Assembly: GCA_002495055.1 (NCBI GenBank)
Contig: DADR01000021.1
Location: 1 to 64,000, forward strand
Reading direction: 5' to 3'
DNA: 64,000 nt
Source: Methanoregula sp. UBA247
GTDB taxonomy: Archaea; Halobacteriota; Methanomicrobia; Methanomicrobiales; Methanospirillaceae
Both the position numbers and the translations under genes were made by a program. Positions 53,770 through 62,965 of this stretch are shown piece after piece. Every line of letters begins with the position of its first letter. The first letter of the stretch is position 1. The notes under the pieces were generated by a model that was given only the letters and a program-made list of their open reading frames with translations, had not been told where the DNA came from and did not search any database.

Positions 53770-54093
53770 AATCAGACCGCTGATTGAGATCGGGTTTTAT
53801 TGGGATCGATAACGGAAGAGCGCAATCTCCACCAGTCAGCAGGTACCGTCTCTTATGTTTCAGCAATATCAGCATCAACCGGCTCATCGAAAAAATGATA
53901 CTTCGCTTAAGATTTTACCGGGTTGTATTTCAGGTGAACTTATGAGGTATGCCTATAAAATACCGGTATACCCTCTACGTCCGCGAGGATTACTTTAAGG
54001 TCAGTGTGATAGCTCAGGTTTTTTCAACTGAAAGTGGCATAAGATTCTTTTACACTCAAAGCCTTTTCTTATCCTGCAATAATAGTAATCTAA
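53770..54093. other. Intergenic region, 324 bp
   Basis: No gene recognised. An imperfect inverted repeat (gaggtatgcc / ggtataccctc, about 53944-53975) surrounds a TATA-like tataaaata; its meaning is unclear, and it may belong to the tRNA promoter. Confidence 0.4.
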
Positions 54094-54176
54094 GCGAGAA
54101 TATCTAAGAGGTCAACAGAGGCGGACTCAAGATCCGTTCCCGTAGGGGTTCGCAGGTTCAACTCCTGCTTCTCGCA
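54094..54176 (+). tRNA. tRNA-Leu (CAA)
   Basis: Type II tRNA. Acceptor GCGAGAA (54094-54100) pairs with TTCTCGC (54169-54175), followed by discriminator A. The D arm has tct/aga with GG in the loop. The anticodon arm GCGGA-CTCAAGA-TCCGT gives anticodon CAA. There is a long variable arm (tcccgtagggg), and the T arm is GCAGG-TTCAACT-CCTGC. CCA is not encoded. No intron. A T-rich stretch follows. Confidence 0.93.
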
Positions 54177-54516
54177 CTCTTTTATCTAATCTATTCAGAG
54201 TCAATAAGAAGTCAAACTCTCGTATCTGTATTCCCAGAAAGCAGAGGCAAGAATATCGGCAATTTTCCTTTTTATTTGAATCTGCAGAAACACAAACGAT
54301 CCATTGATTTTGTGGATGTTCCGAGATTTTCCGGTCGAACCATAATATTCCTTTAGCTCGCGTTCACTTCCTTAACTTTCATATCGATTATTGTGCCGAT
54401 TAAAAGTATAGTCCAATACTGCTGATTGTTTTTAACTAATATTTTCAATCAACACTTACAATCATCACAGTTAGATAAGTTTAAATATTTTTAAAAAAAA
54501 GGAGATAGTACCACAA
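54177..54516. other. Intergenic region, 340 bp
   Basis: Spacer between the tRNA and the chemosensory operon. It contains a TATA-like tttaaatattttta (54480-54492) and the ribosome site ggagat (54501-54506) belonging to the next gene. Nothing else recognised. Confidence 0.4.
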
Positions 54517-54762
54517 TTGTTATATGAGGAACGTGAGGGATTGTGGTTTCCGGGTTATTATAAGGAAGTGAACGGAGTGAGTGAAAAAACCACGAAATCG
54601 GGAATGAGAGGAAAAACAGGAAGGATTTCATCCCGCGGAAATTCCGTGAAGGATGATGTTCAGGATCATTTCAGCGTGCTGGATGAACTTGCTGCCAGGC
54701 TTGAGGAATATTATGCACTGTCAACGATGCCCGCCGGATGCAGCGGGGGTTATTATGATTGA
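54517..54762 (+). CDS. Small hypothetical protein, first of chemosensory operon
   Basis: Up to 81 residues with a basic N-terminal half and an acidic amphipathic helix near the C-terminus (VKDDVQDHFSVLDELAARLEEYYAL). TTG 54517 is placed about 10 bp after ggagat and a TATA element; GTG 54577 is another possible start. There is no ATG before the middle of the frame. No family recognised. Its stop overlaps the ATG of the next frame (ATGATTGA). Confidence 0.45.
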   Translation: MLYEEREGLWFPGYYKEVNGVSEKTTKSGMRGKTGRISSRGNSVKDDVQDHFSVLDELAARLEEYYALSTMPAGCSGGYYD

Positions 54763-54910
54763 AGGTTTGGACACCGGGCGAGTGATGGAACCGTGTGCGA
54801 ATGCCAGTATCCCCGCGATCCCTTTGTGCAGTGTCAGGACCTACTGGCAATGGTATGCCTTGATGATTTCACTGCCGGGAGAGATACGGACCCCGGGTGT
54901 CTTCCAGTAA
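54755..54910 (+). CDS. Candidate micro-protein, 51 residues
   Basis: ATG 54755 follows a G-run (cgggggt) and overlaps the previous stop by 8 bp. The product begins MIEGLDTGRVMEPC and ends LPGEIRTPGVFQ. No family recognised; supported only by overlap and a ribosome-site-like G-run. Confidence 0.35.
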   Translation: MIEGLDTGRVMEPCANASIPAIPLCSVRTYWQWYALMISLPGEIRTPGVFQ

Positions 54911-54920
54911 TTACGAGGAG

Positions 54921-55085
54921 ATGACAATCGGAGAACGGGACATGACAACGACCGACATCGCGTTTGAGATGGACATGAAGTGGATGAGGTTTGCGGACCT
55001 GCTGGTTGATACCGGTGTTGTCACCGATACCCTGGAGAACAGGAAGTCTCAGGAAAAACCGGATGGCGGTAACCGGGTTCAGTGA
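54921..55085 (+). CDS. Micro-protein, paralogue of the one at 55779-55985
   Basis: About 54 residues from ATG 54921 (gaggag lies directly before it; ATG 54942 is better spaced from ggag and also possible). The core I..EMDM.W......LL..T..V.D.L..R matches the product of 55779-55985 at ten positions over 29. No known family. It overlaps neither neighbour much and lies just before the acetate transporter gene. Confidence 0.5.
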   Translation: MTIGERDMTTTDIAFEMDMKWMRFADLLVDTGVVTDTLENRKSQEKPDGGNRVQ

Positions 55086-55152
55086 TCGTGAAAATTCTGA
55101 AATCGCCGTTTTTTGTAAATTTGACCTGAGAAAACAAGAAATTGAGGATGAA

Positions 55153-55746
55153 ATGGAAAACGTTGTGAAAGATTCAATAAAAGAGGTTAAAATCACTGAT
55201 GTAACGGCAAATCCGGCTCCGCTGGGTCTGCTTGCATTCGGCATGACGACCGTTCTGTTAAACCTGCATAATGCCGGATTCTTTGCACTGGGATCTACGA
55301 TCTTTGCAATGGGGATATTCTTCGGGGGTATCGCCCAGGTGATTGCAGGAATCATGGAATGGAAGAAGAATAACACGTTCGGTACAACCGCGTTTATTTC
55401 GTTTGGTTTTTTCTGGATATCACTCGTCAGCATGATTCTGTTGCCTAAACTCGGTATGAGTGATCCCATGCCCAAAGAAGCATTCGTGGCATTTCTCACC
55501 CTGTGGGGCCTGTTCGCTTTTGTTATGTTTATTATTACGCTGAAATTGAACAAAGCATTACAGATCGTCTTCGGGCTGCTGACCGTTTTGTTCCTCCTCT
55601 TGATCGCAGGCAATGCTTCCGGGAGTGAGCTGATTTTGCAGATTGCCGGTATTGATGGTGTTATCTGCGGGCTCACCGCGATGTATACGGGTCTGGCGCA
55701 GGTCATGAATGAGGTGTACAAAGAACCGATGATCAATCTCGGCTGA
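55153..55746 (+). CDS. satP: Acetate uptake transporter (GPR1/FUN34/YaaH family)
   Basis: A 198-residue protein with six helices. The family signature NPAPLGLLAFGMTTVLLNLHNAG opens the first helix. Homologues (E. coli SatP, Methanosarcina AceP) carry acetate or succinate, usually with protons. gaggatg lies a few bases before ATG 55153, so the 54-residue upstream extension of the frame is excluded. Located among micro-proteins and just before a chemoreceptor gene. Confidence 0.9.
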   Translation: MENVVKDSIKEVKITDVTANPAPLGLLAFGMTTVLLNLHNAGFFALGSTIFAMGIFFGGIAQVIAGIMEWKKNNTFGTTAFISFGFFWISLVSMILLPKLGMSDPMPKEAFVAFLTLWGLFAFVMFIITLKLNKALQIVFGLLTVLFLLLIAGNASGSELILQIAGIDGVICGLTAMYTGLAQVMNEVYKEPMINLG

Positions 55747-55778
55747 CCGGTTGAATTTTAGAGATTTTTAAAGAGGAA

Positions 55779-55985
55779 ATGGAGATGGACATGGGAGAAA
55801 TCAGCACTGAAATGAACACTAACTGGCCGGAAGGTACCGGCCTGCTGTCAGGGACGGACATGGTACCTGACTCTATCGACTGCAGAACAAACATTGACGG
55901 GACCCTGGATTATACACCGGTTCCGCTGGCATTGAAAAATTTATGGTTATTCAAGAACGGAGGAGAAAGAAATGAAGTTTGTTGA
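55779..55985 (+). CDS. Micro-protein, paralogue of the one at 54921-55085
   Basis: A 68-residue acidic protein with good ribosome site agagga before ATG 55779. Its first half repeats the pattern of the earlier micro-protein (ISTEMNTNW....LL..T.MV.DSID.R), followed by LDYTPVPLALKNLWLF. Its stop overlaps the start of the chemoreceptor gene by 14 bp, so translation is probably coupled. No family recognised. Confidence 0.55.
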   Translation: MEMDMGEISTEMNTNWPEGTGLLSGTDMVPDSIDCRTNIDGTLDYTPVPLALKNLWLFKNGGERNEVC

Positions 55986-58900
55986 TGACATGAAAATCGG
56001 GAAGAAACTTTTAGGAGGATTCCTGATTGTTGTAGTTATACTTGCAATTGTAGCCGCGTATGGCTATATGAACGCCCAGAGTTCGGCAGTAAGAAGTGCC
56101 GAGATGTATAATGAACGCCTGTTACCGATAGTGGCTCTTGGTGATGTCCAGGCCGATTTCCAGCAAATGCGGGCTGAAGCGTACCGGTATACATACATCC
56201 CGGAGTCACGGGCGACCCTGGATACCACCATAGCAGATCTTAATACGAATATCAAGAAGAACATGGACGTATACCGTGCAAATAGCCTGACCGATGTGGA
56301 AAAAGCCGATCTGGCAAAATTTGATACGAATTATGCAACGTTCATGCAGGAGTATGCTGCGCTTCAGGCCAATGCGAAGGCAAACAACATGGCAGCGGTT
56401 ACTGCAGCCCTGACGGCAGGTTCACCCTTAATCAATGCCCGCACGGCAACCGTTGCAGCGTATAAGGATATTATCACCATCAATGAGAATAAGGCGAAGG
56501 TCCTGGCAGACCAGACTGCGGCTGATGCAGCAACGGCAAGCCTGTTCCTGGCAATTCTGACCATTGCGGGTATCGTGATCGCGATAGTACTGGGACTCTA
56601 CCTTTCAAGGAGCATCACCAGTCCGATAGATGATGTCAAACGGAACCTTGACGAGCTCAGCAAAGGCCACCTTGGCAACCGGATGAAACTGTCCCGGAAA
56701 GATGAGATCGGCGAAATGGCAGGTACCATGGACACGTTCTCAGAAGACCTCCAGAAGAACGTTGTCGGCTCCATGAAGAAGATCGCTGACGGCGACCTGA
56801 ACGTTATGGTTATGGCAAAGGACCCGCAGGACGAGATTACCCCGGCGCTCATGAACACCGTCACCTCGCTCCAGGGCCTGGTCACCGAAACCAGGATGCT
56901 CACTGAAGCAGGGGCAAACGGCAAACTGGATGTCCGGGGCAATGCGGACCACTTCAAGGGCGGCTACAAGGAGATCGTTGTGGGTGTCAACAATACTCTC
57001 GACGCGATCATCGGACCCCTGAACGTATCGGCCGAGTATATGGACCGGATCAGCAAAGGCGACATTCCGGCCAGGATCACCGACCAGTACAAGGGCGATT
57101 TCAACGAGATCAAGAACAACTTAAACCAGTGCATTGACGCCATCAACCTGCTGGTTAAGGACAGCCAGATGCTGGCAGCCGGAGCAGTTGACGGCAAACT
57201 GGATGTCCGAGCCGACGCATCCAAGCACCAGGGAGATTTTTAAAAAGACCATTGAAGGTGTCAATCACACGCTCGACGCGATCATCGGACCCCTGAACAT
57301 GACCGCCGAGTATATGGACCGGATCAGCAAAGGCGACATCCCGGCCAGGATCACCGACACGTACAAAGGCGATTTCAACGAGATCAAGAACAACTTAAAC
57401 CAGTGTATCGACGCCATCAACCTGCTGGTTAAGGACAGCCAGATGCTGGCAACCGGAGCGATTGACGGCAAACTGGATATCCGAGCCGATGCATCCAAGC
57501 ACCAGGGAGATTTTAAAAAGACCATTGAAGGTGTCAACAATACCCTTGACGCGATCATCGGACCTCTCAACGTTGCCGCCGAGTATATGGACCGGATCAG
57601 CAAAGGCGACGTCCCGGCCAGGATCACCGACCAGTATAAGGGCGATTTCAACGAGATCAAGAACAACTTAAACCAGTGTATCGACGGACTTGGCGGGCTT
57701 GTTGAGGCAAGTGAAACGCTCAAGCGGATGGCAGTCAATGACCATTCAAGAGGCGTGGAAGGAAACTATTTAGGAGTATTTGCCGATATCAAGACCTCGG
57801 TGAACACGGTCCGGGACCGGGTCAACCACATTGCCGACTCCCTGGCTTTGATCAGTAAAGGAGACCTGTCAGAATCCGAGGTATATCACAAGATTGGGAA
57901 ACGGTCGGATAAAGACCGGGTAGTACCGTCATTCATCGGGACATTTGACGCACTCCAGAACCTGACAAAAGACGCAAACATGCTGTCCAACGCGGCAGTT
58001 GAAGGAAAACTATCCACCCGTGCCGATGCGACGAAGCATCACGGCGAGTATAAGAAGATCATCGAAGGAGTCAACCAGACCCTGGAATATTTCACCGCGC
58101 CACTCAACGAGGCCATGCGGGTTGCCGATACCTATGCAAAAGGCGATTTCACGAAACGGTTTGACGACCGTCTGCAGGTCCAGGGCGACTTTGCCCGGTT
58201 CAAGAAATCGTTGAACAATGTCGGTGTGCAGGTCTCCAAAGCGCTCCTGAAAGTCACCGAGCAGATAAACCAGCTTGCAGCCGGTGCACAGGAAGCCACG
58301 GCCAGTGTTGAAGAAGTATCCGCAGGTTCAGCCCAGATCGCCAAGAACGCCGGTGCCGTCAGCCTGAACGCGGAAAAGAGCGGTGAAGGCATCAAGCAGG
58401 TCTTACGGGCAATGGAAGACCTGTCAACCACGGTCCAGGAAGTGGCGACAAAGGCAGAAGCAGTTGCCCAGGTCGCCAAGAAATCCGAGGAACTGTCCCA
58501 GAAAGGTTCAGACCTTGCCTCGAAGGCAGACCGGGGAATGGTCGGGATTACCAAGTCCTCAACCGAGGTCAACGGGATTATCCTTGATATCAAGTCCCAG
58601 ATGGACAAGATCGGGGATATTGTCGTATTGATCGCAAACCTCGCCAACCAGACCAACCTTCTCGCCCTGAACGCAGCCATTGAAGCTGCCCGTGCAGGAG
58701 AGGCAGGCCGCGGGTTTGCGGTTGTTGCCACCGAAGTCAAGTCCCTGGCTGAAGAGTCCGAGAACTCGGCCGAGAAGATCCGCCAGATGATCGGCGAACT
58801 CCAGAAACAGACCCAGCGTGCCGTCGAGAATGTTGAAAAGTCAACCAGCGAGGTCAAAGAAGGCGGTATTGCCCTGTCCCAGACCCTGGAGGTCTTCAAC

Positions 58901-59287
58901 AAGATTGTTGCATCCATCGACGAGATCAACAAAAATATCAATGACGTGGCAGCATCTGCAGAAGAACAGGCAGCTTCTGTCGAAGAAGTGACCGCAAGCG
59001 TGACCGAAGTCAACGGGCTGATCAATGATACCGCCAAGGAAGCCACGGACTCGGCAGCAGCAAGCGAGGAATCATCCGCTGCAATCGACCAGATCACCAA
59101 GATTGTCCAGAATGTGACCGTCATTGCAGACCAGGTCACAAAAGAAGTTGGGAAATTCAGGGTCCGGGCAGGTTCAGATGACGCCGCCGCTGACAATGAC
59201 TTTGCAACGGATGATGGCGAGGATTCGCAGGCCCCCCTCCACCGGATCACAAAAGCTGGATCTTCCAGTTCAGCGCGGGCTGCATAA
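55972..59287 (+). CDS. Methyl-accepting chemotaxis protein with poly-HAMP array, split by a 1-base frameshift
   Basis: Membrane chemoreceptor of about 1104 residues when read through. Order: TM1 (about 11-30), a 4-helix ligand domain outside, TM2 (about 183-205), a canonical HAMP, then a HAMP-like array including three near-identical 91-residue repeats, then the signalling domain with hairpin tip ANQTNLLALNAAIEAARAGEAGRGFAVVA. The frame breaks at 57238-57243. The first repeat has five T in gattttt where the second has four in gatttt, giving TAA at once; the second frame covers the rest. The repeat spacing of 274 against 273 bp proves one extra base. It could be a sequencing error, a true disruption or a slippery switch. 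Confidence 0.88.
57001..57685 (+). repeat. Tandem 273-bp repeats inside the chemoreceptor gene
   Basis: Copies begin at 57001, 57275 and 57548 (gacgcgatcatcggacc), the third partial. They are nearly identical in DNA and encode 91-residue HAMP-like modules. The first copy is 274 bp because of the extra T. Such similarity implies recent amplification or gene conversion. Confidence 0.9.
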
Positions 59288-59311
59288 AGCAGTATCTTAC
59301 GAGGTCGGATC

Positions 59312-59917
59312 ATGAAACAGAACACGGATGAAAAAACCGGGACCCCCACCCCGGTTTCCGCAAAGCGGACCAGCAGAGGTGCGGTGCAGGGTGGACTGGA
59401 ATCAGGGTCAAATACGGTCCAGGTAGTGGAGTTCTTACTGGGCAAGGAACACTTTGCCGTTGACCTGTTCAACGTCAGGGAAGTTGTGGAATATAAAACA
59501 ATAACCCAGTTGCCCGACACCCCTGCATATATCAAGGGGATCATTGATCTGCGCGGTGAAATTACCACTATCATCGATCTGAAAGAACGTCTGAACATTA
59601 CCCGGCAATCCGGTGCAACCGATGAAAACAGCCGGATCATCGTCCTCGACGATAGCATAACCGAATCCAAGACCGGAATCATGGTGGACAATGTGTCCTC
59701 CGTGACAACCTTTGATCGTTCCGCAGTAGATACCAGCACGTCCATGGTAGAACAGAACAATTCTGCCATTATCGGGATAATCAAAAAGAAGATTCGGGTC
59801 AAGGACCGGGATGCCCATGAACTCCTGATCCTTATCGATATCAAACGACTTGTTTCGGACGAGAGCGTTAAACTGGATATAACCAACCTGGCAGGCGCCG
59901 ATGAGGTCACAGCGTAA
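59312..59917 (+). CDS. cheW: Chemotaxis coupling protein CheW
   Basis: A 201-residue CheW domain protein with a 35-residue Thr/Ser/Gly-rich N-terminal tail. VEFLLGKEHFAVDLFNVREVVEYKTITQLPDTPAYIKGIIDLRGEITTIIDL is diagnostic. It links receptors to CheA; cheA is not in the window. ATG 59312, 24 bp after the receptor stop. Confidence 0.93.
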   Translation: MKQNTDEKTGTPTPVSAKRTSRGAVQGGLESGSNTVQVVEFLLGKEHFAVDLFNVREVVEYKTITQLPDTPAYIKGIIDLRGEITTIIDLKERLNITRQSGATDENSRIIVLDDSITESKTGIMVDNVSSVTTFDRSAVDTSTSMVEQNNSAIIGIIKKKIRVKDRDAHELLILIDIKRLVSDESVKLDITNLAGADEVTA

Positions 59918-59949
59918 AATATTTTTTTCCTGGTAGGAGGATGTTAGCG

Positions 59950-60471
59950 ATGTTAATGTTGAACAGACCGGAAATACTCCCCCCCACCCCCCTGGTATCA
60001 GGGCATGGTTCGAACTCAGGTAATTGCCGGAGAATATCAGTACTTTATGTCGATGATAGCCCGGCACTGGCGAATATGATCTGTTTGTACCTCGACCGGG
60101 ACGGGGAAATGATGGTCGATACATCGCTCTCTGATGAGGATGCCATGAATAAACTGAGGTATATCTCCTATGATGTGATCGTTACCGACTATAACCGTGA
60201 AGACAACGAAGGAAACGAACTCCTGCGGAATGTCCGGGCCAAGGGGGAGATGATTCCCTTTATCTATTTCGTGGCGTTCAGGGTTACCCGGTATGAAGAC
60301 GAGGCACACCTGCTCGGGCAGGTTACCTTCATAGAAAAAATGGGAAGTTCCGGTGCAAATTTAACTAAACTCCGCCAGGCTATTTTTGAGGCGGTTCCGG
60401 AAGACAGGATCAGGCCGGTGGTTCGTGCAGGACAATGTGCGGTTGGGCCGGATGGCACAGCAAAATCATGA
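59950..60471 (+). CDS. Receiver-domain protein, atypical switch residue
   Basis: 173 residues from ATG 59950 (taggagg at 59934-59940; ATG 59941 is too close to it). After a 28-residue leader comes a response-regulator receiver domain: acidic pair Asp35-Asp36 (VLYVDDS), phospho-acceptor Asp80 (VIVTDYN), and Lys130 (FIEK). The usual switch Thr/Ser after strand 4 is missing: FIYFVAF stands where Methanomicrobiales relatives have FxxFTGKG. It has no output domain, so it is CheY-like, with phosphorylation possible but signalling doubtful. Last intact gene of the operon. Confidence 0.8.
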   Translation: MLMLNRPEILPPTPLVSGHGSNSGNCRRISVLYVDDSPALANMICLYLDRDGEMMVDTSLSDEDAMNKLRYISYDVIVTDYNREDNEGNELLRNVRAKGEMIPFIYFVAFRVTRYEDEAHLLGQVTFIEKMGSSGANLTKLRQAIFEAVPEDRIRPVVRAGQCAVGPDGTAKS

Positions 60472-60551
60472 TCTCCGTGCTCTATGTCGATGATGAGCAG
60501 TTCCTTCTTGAGATCGCAAAATTGGTGATTACTCAGTACAAACCACTTAAC
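60468..60551 (+). pseudogene. Truncated receiver-domain remnant
   Basis: ATG 60468 overlaps the previous stop (ATGA). The frame reads MISVLYVDDEQFLLEIAKLV, the standard beginning of a Methanomicrobiales receiver or sensor-kinase protein, then ends at TAA 60549-60551 after 27 residues. No continuation was seen in other frames, so the rest was probably deleted. Confidence 0.6.
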
Positions 60552-60921
60552 TATACCCGGCAAAGACCTGGTGCACATAGTTCAAAATCATGGACTCTGT
60601 GATTGAACCTAATCTTTTTTTAATCGTTCTTTTACAAATGAGCAGAAACCATCGATATTATTGATGTACACTTTACCGTTAGCGAACCGGTTCTGGTTGT
60701 TTTGTGTCTGAACCCGTTTGAAACAAGCCCATTATCACTTCTGACGGGCACGTAGTGTATGCACAACCAGGAGCACATTGATGACGGGGAACATTCAACT
60801 GGTTGTATTGAGAAAATCTAACACCATGACCAGAACCGGTCTAGAAGAGATGTGGTGAACTCACGGTTCAGTTATCTCCCATGAGTCCGGTAATCTGCAA
60901 TCACCCCGATATCGGTGCTGT
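60552..60921. other. Intergenic region, 370 bp, with terminator
   Basis: Contains the T-run at 60616-60623 and no recognised gene. It separates the chemosensory operon from the LysE gene and may be the scar of the deleted receiver or kinase gene. Confidence 0.4.
60616..60634 (+). terminator. Oligo-T terminator
   Basis: Eight T followed after a short gap by four more, downstream of the chemosensory operon. Confidence 0.45.
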
Positions 60922-61557
60922 ATGGACTTCAGTCTGTTTGTTCAGGGAATCGTCATCGGTTTGACCCTTGCCGTACCGGTTGGTCCGATAGCCCTCATAT
61001 GCATTCACCGGACAGTAAGTGATGGAAGACTCCATGGGATCTTATCCGGTATGGGAGTAGCGACCTCAGATTCATTCTATGCTGCCATCACGGTTCTTGG
61101 CCTCACGTTTATTTCCGGTGTGATAATCTCCCAGCAATATCTTTTCCGGTTCCTTGCCGGCATAGTTTTAATCCTTGTTGGCATCCGGATTTTCATGTCC
61201 GTACCCTTGTGTGTCAGCATAAAGACTGTACACGAGACGTACCTGAAGGATTACCTGTCCATGGTTGCCATTGCCATTGCAAATCCCCTCACACTCATCT
61301 TCTTTTTGATAATGCTGCCGGGATTTGGGATTGTGATCGACTGCACATCTTTTGTGTCTGCTGCGGAATTTGTTGCCGGAGTTTTTTTTGGTTCTACGGT
61401 ATGGTGGATCATTCTTTGCGGGGCAATCGGTTCGGTGCGTACCCACCTCGGTGGAGAAACACTTCGATTGATCAATCGTGTATCAGGACTCCTGATTTCC
61501 TGTTGTGGTGCCGGCATGCTCATCCTGCTCATTATGACAAGAGGACAATTTGGATGA
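60922..61557 (+). CDS. LysE-family exporter
   Basis: A 211-residue membrane protein with six helices. GLTLAVPVGPIALICIHRTVSDGRLHG near the N-terminus and IANPLTLIFFL in the middle are the paired motifs of LysE/RhtB exporters. These expel amino acids or other small solutes by proton exchange; substrate unknown. ATG 60922. Confidence 0.88.
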   Translation: MDFSLFVQGIVIGLTLAVPVGPIALICIHRTVSDGRLHGILSGMGVATSDSFYAAITVLGLTFISGVIISQQYLFRFLAGIVLILVGIRIFMSVPLCVSIKTVHETYLKDYLSMVAIAIANPLTLIFFLIMLPGFGIVIDCTSFVSAAEFVAGVFFGSTVWWIILCGAIGSVRTHLGGETLRLINRVSGLLISCCGAGMLILLIMTRGQFG

Positions 61558-61778
61558 ACTACCTGTTTTTTGAACATTCTCCTGCATCGGAACGTTTTTG
61601 TGTGTGATACTACCTTCCCCGGGGATTTCAAATAAAAGATATGGCTGAATTATCCGGTATTCTACTGTTTTTAGGTACTTCAACTACCCCGGGAAGGATT
61701 AATTATATTTTCTCTTGCGCTAAAAATTAAGCACTAAATAAAAAGCATAAAAAGGGATGAAAAAGAGGAGAGGTTGTA

Positions 61779-62087
61779 CTGACAGACAAGAAACCGGGAT
61801 CACCTCCGGGCGATGAGATAATAAGGGTAAAACTGCCCCAGAAACGAAACCGGGAAATGTTTGGGAATGCCGAACTTATGATGGGGGCAAACCATATCCG
61901 TGTCCGCTGTTTCGATGGTGTGACCCGGATGGGGAGAATCAAGGGAAAAATCAAAAAGAAAGTCTGGATCCGTGAAGGCGATATTCTCATTATCATTCCC
62001 TGGAACTTTCAGGATGAAAAATGCGATATTATCTACCGGTACACCGGCCCACAGGTCGAGTGGCTCCGGCGCAATAATTATCTTTAA
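61779..62087 (+). CDS. eif1A: Translation initiation factor aIF1A, apparent CTG start
   Basis: Binds the small ribosomal subunit A site during initiation. The core GDEIIRVKLPQKRNREMFGNAELMMGANHIRVRC..DGVTRMGRI and VWIREGDILIIIPW are conserved. The ATG at 61857 would remove the conserved N-terminal part. Upstream the frame is open only to TGA 61758-61760, and the codons between hold no ATG, GTG or TTG. CTG 61779, six bases after the strong site agaggagagg (61764-61773), gives 102 residues, the normal length. A base error creating this situation is also possible. Confidence 0.8.
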   Translation: MTDKKPGSPPGDEIIRVKLPQKRNREMFGNAELMMGANHIRVRCFDGVTRMGRIKGKIKKKVWIREGDILIIIPWNFQDEKCDIIYRYTGPQVEWLRRNNYL

Positions 62088-62119
62088 TCTTCAGTTTTCC
62101 TATTTTAAAAAAAACGTTA

Positions 62120-62965
62120 TCAGATTGATTTGATGCGGACTTCAAATATTTTGATGACCAGCATCATATCTGTAGAACCATCGTTCTTAAATCTGAATTT
62201 TATTTTATGGTTGGTTGGATCTGGAATCCTTTGTACCTTATATGATTGCGGAATATTCCATGAATTCCAGATATAGTTATCCCAGGCAACCGAATAATCC
62301 TGAATTTGATCGTATGTATATACTATTTCAATCTCGTTTGGATTAGGAATAGCGGTCTCGTTGAAATATGGTTCCCCTACCAATGACATCTGTACCGTGC
62401 CAATACCTTCTTTTGCCATAATATTCGTGCTGGTAATATTGATGAGATTTATTACCATCTTGTTTGTTGTACTATCAAAGAACCACCGTGGCTCGGCGAG
62501 CATAACCGATCCAGTCACATCATGCCTGCGCAGTGCCACCGCTCCATTCTGGAGTGAAATATCTGTCTGTGAGCTCATCGATTCATAGCGAAGCTCACCG
62601 GGAATAAACCTGGTATTGGGAATATAGGGAGGGAGGTATGACTCGGTGCCCGCAAAATTATTGATCTCGATGGTTGATGAGGGTGTACCGGAACTTGAAT
62701 TATATACGGTCAATGATCCCCCACCAATTTTGAGTGAGGTCTCTTTGAACGGCACGGTCTTGTATGCCAGGCTTTTTATATCATTTTGCAATACAATCAT
62801 GTTCTTTTCCATGATCTTCTCATCAGCACTCACCTGCTGCTGAAGGAGCAAAGGATATCCATAGAGTGTCACAAGACCGATACCAACAATCACCATTCCG
62901 AAGATAAGCATGAACCCAATCGCTTCGGAAACTCCGCTTTCAATTGATCTCGTATTCTTAACCAT
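62120..62965 (-). CDS. Pilin-like membrane-anchored protein
   Basis: About 281 residues. Near the N-terminus, SGVSEAIGFMLIFGMVIVGIG is a class III (prepilin) signal-like segment, followed by an extracellular beta-rich domain. Archaeal proteins of this kind are assembled into surface filaments or anchored outside. The frame begins with GTG 62974; ATG 62965 is chosen, overlapping the upstream stop. Last of a four-gene run in which each gene overlaps the next. Confidence 0.78.
   Translation of the reverse strand: MVKNTRSIESGVSEAIGFMLIFGMVIVGIGLVTLYGYPLLLQQQVSADEKIMEKNMIVLQNDIKSLAYKTVPFKETSLKIGGGSLTVYNSSSGTPSSTIEINNFAGTESYLPPYIPNTRFIPGELRYESMSSQTDISLQNGAVALRRHDVTGSVMLAEPRWFFDSTTNKMVINLINITSTNIMAKEGIGTVQMSLVGEPYFNETAIPNPNEIEIVYTYDQIQDYSVAWDNYIWNSWNIPQSYKVQRIPDPTNHKIKFRFKNDGSTDMMLVIKIFEVRIKSI

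Noticed and set aside
53944..53975. Inverted repeat around a TATA-like core as a small RNA or terminator
   Set aside because: Arms are imperfect and no T-run follows; kept only as a note in the intergenic entry.
54094..54176. tRNA-Leu as an integration site for a mobile element
   Set aside because: No integrase gene and no repeat of the tRNA 3' end was seen nearby.
54834..55736. A 300-codon frame antisense to satP and the micro-proteins
   Set aside because: The plus strand carries a clear acetate transporter; the antisense product has no domain.
58132..59910. A 592-codon open frame antisense to the chemoreceptor and cheW
   Set aside because: It is a Ser/Ala/Arg/Thr-rich shadow produced by the regular codon use of the coiled-coil receptor; no start signal and no recognisable domain, while the plus strand clearly encodes known proteins.
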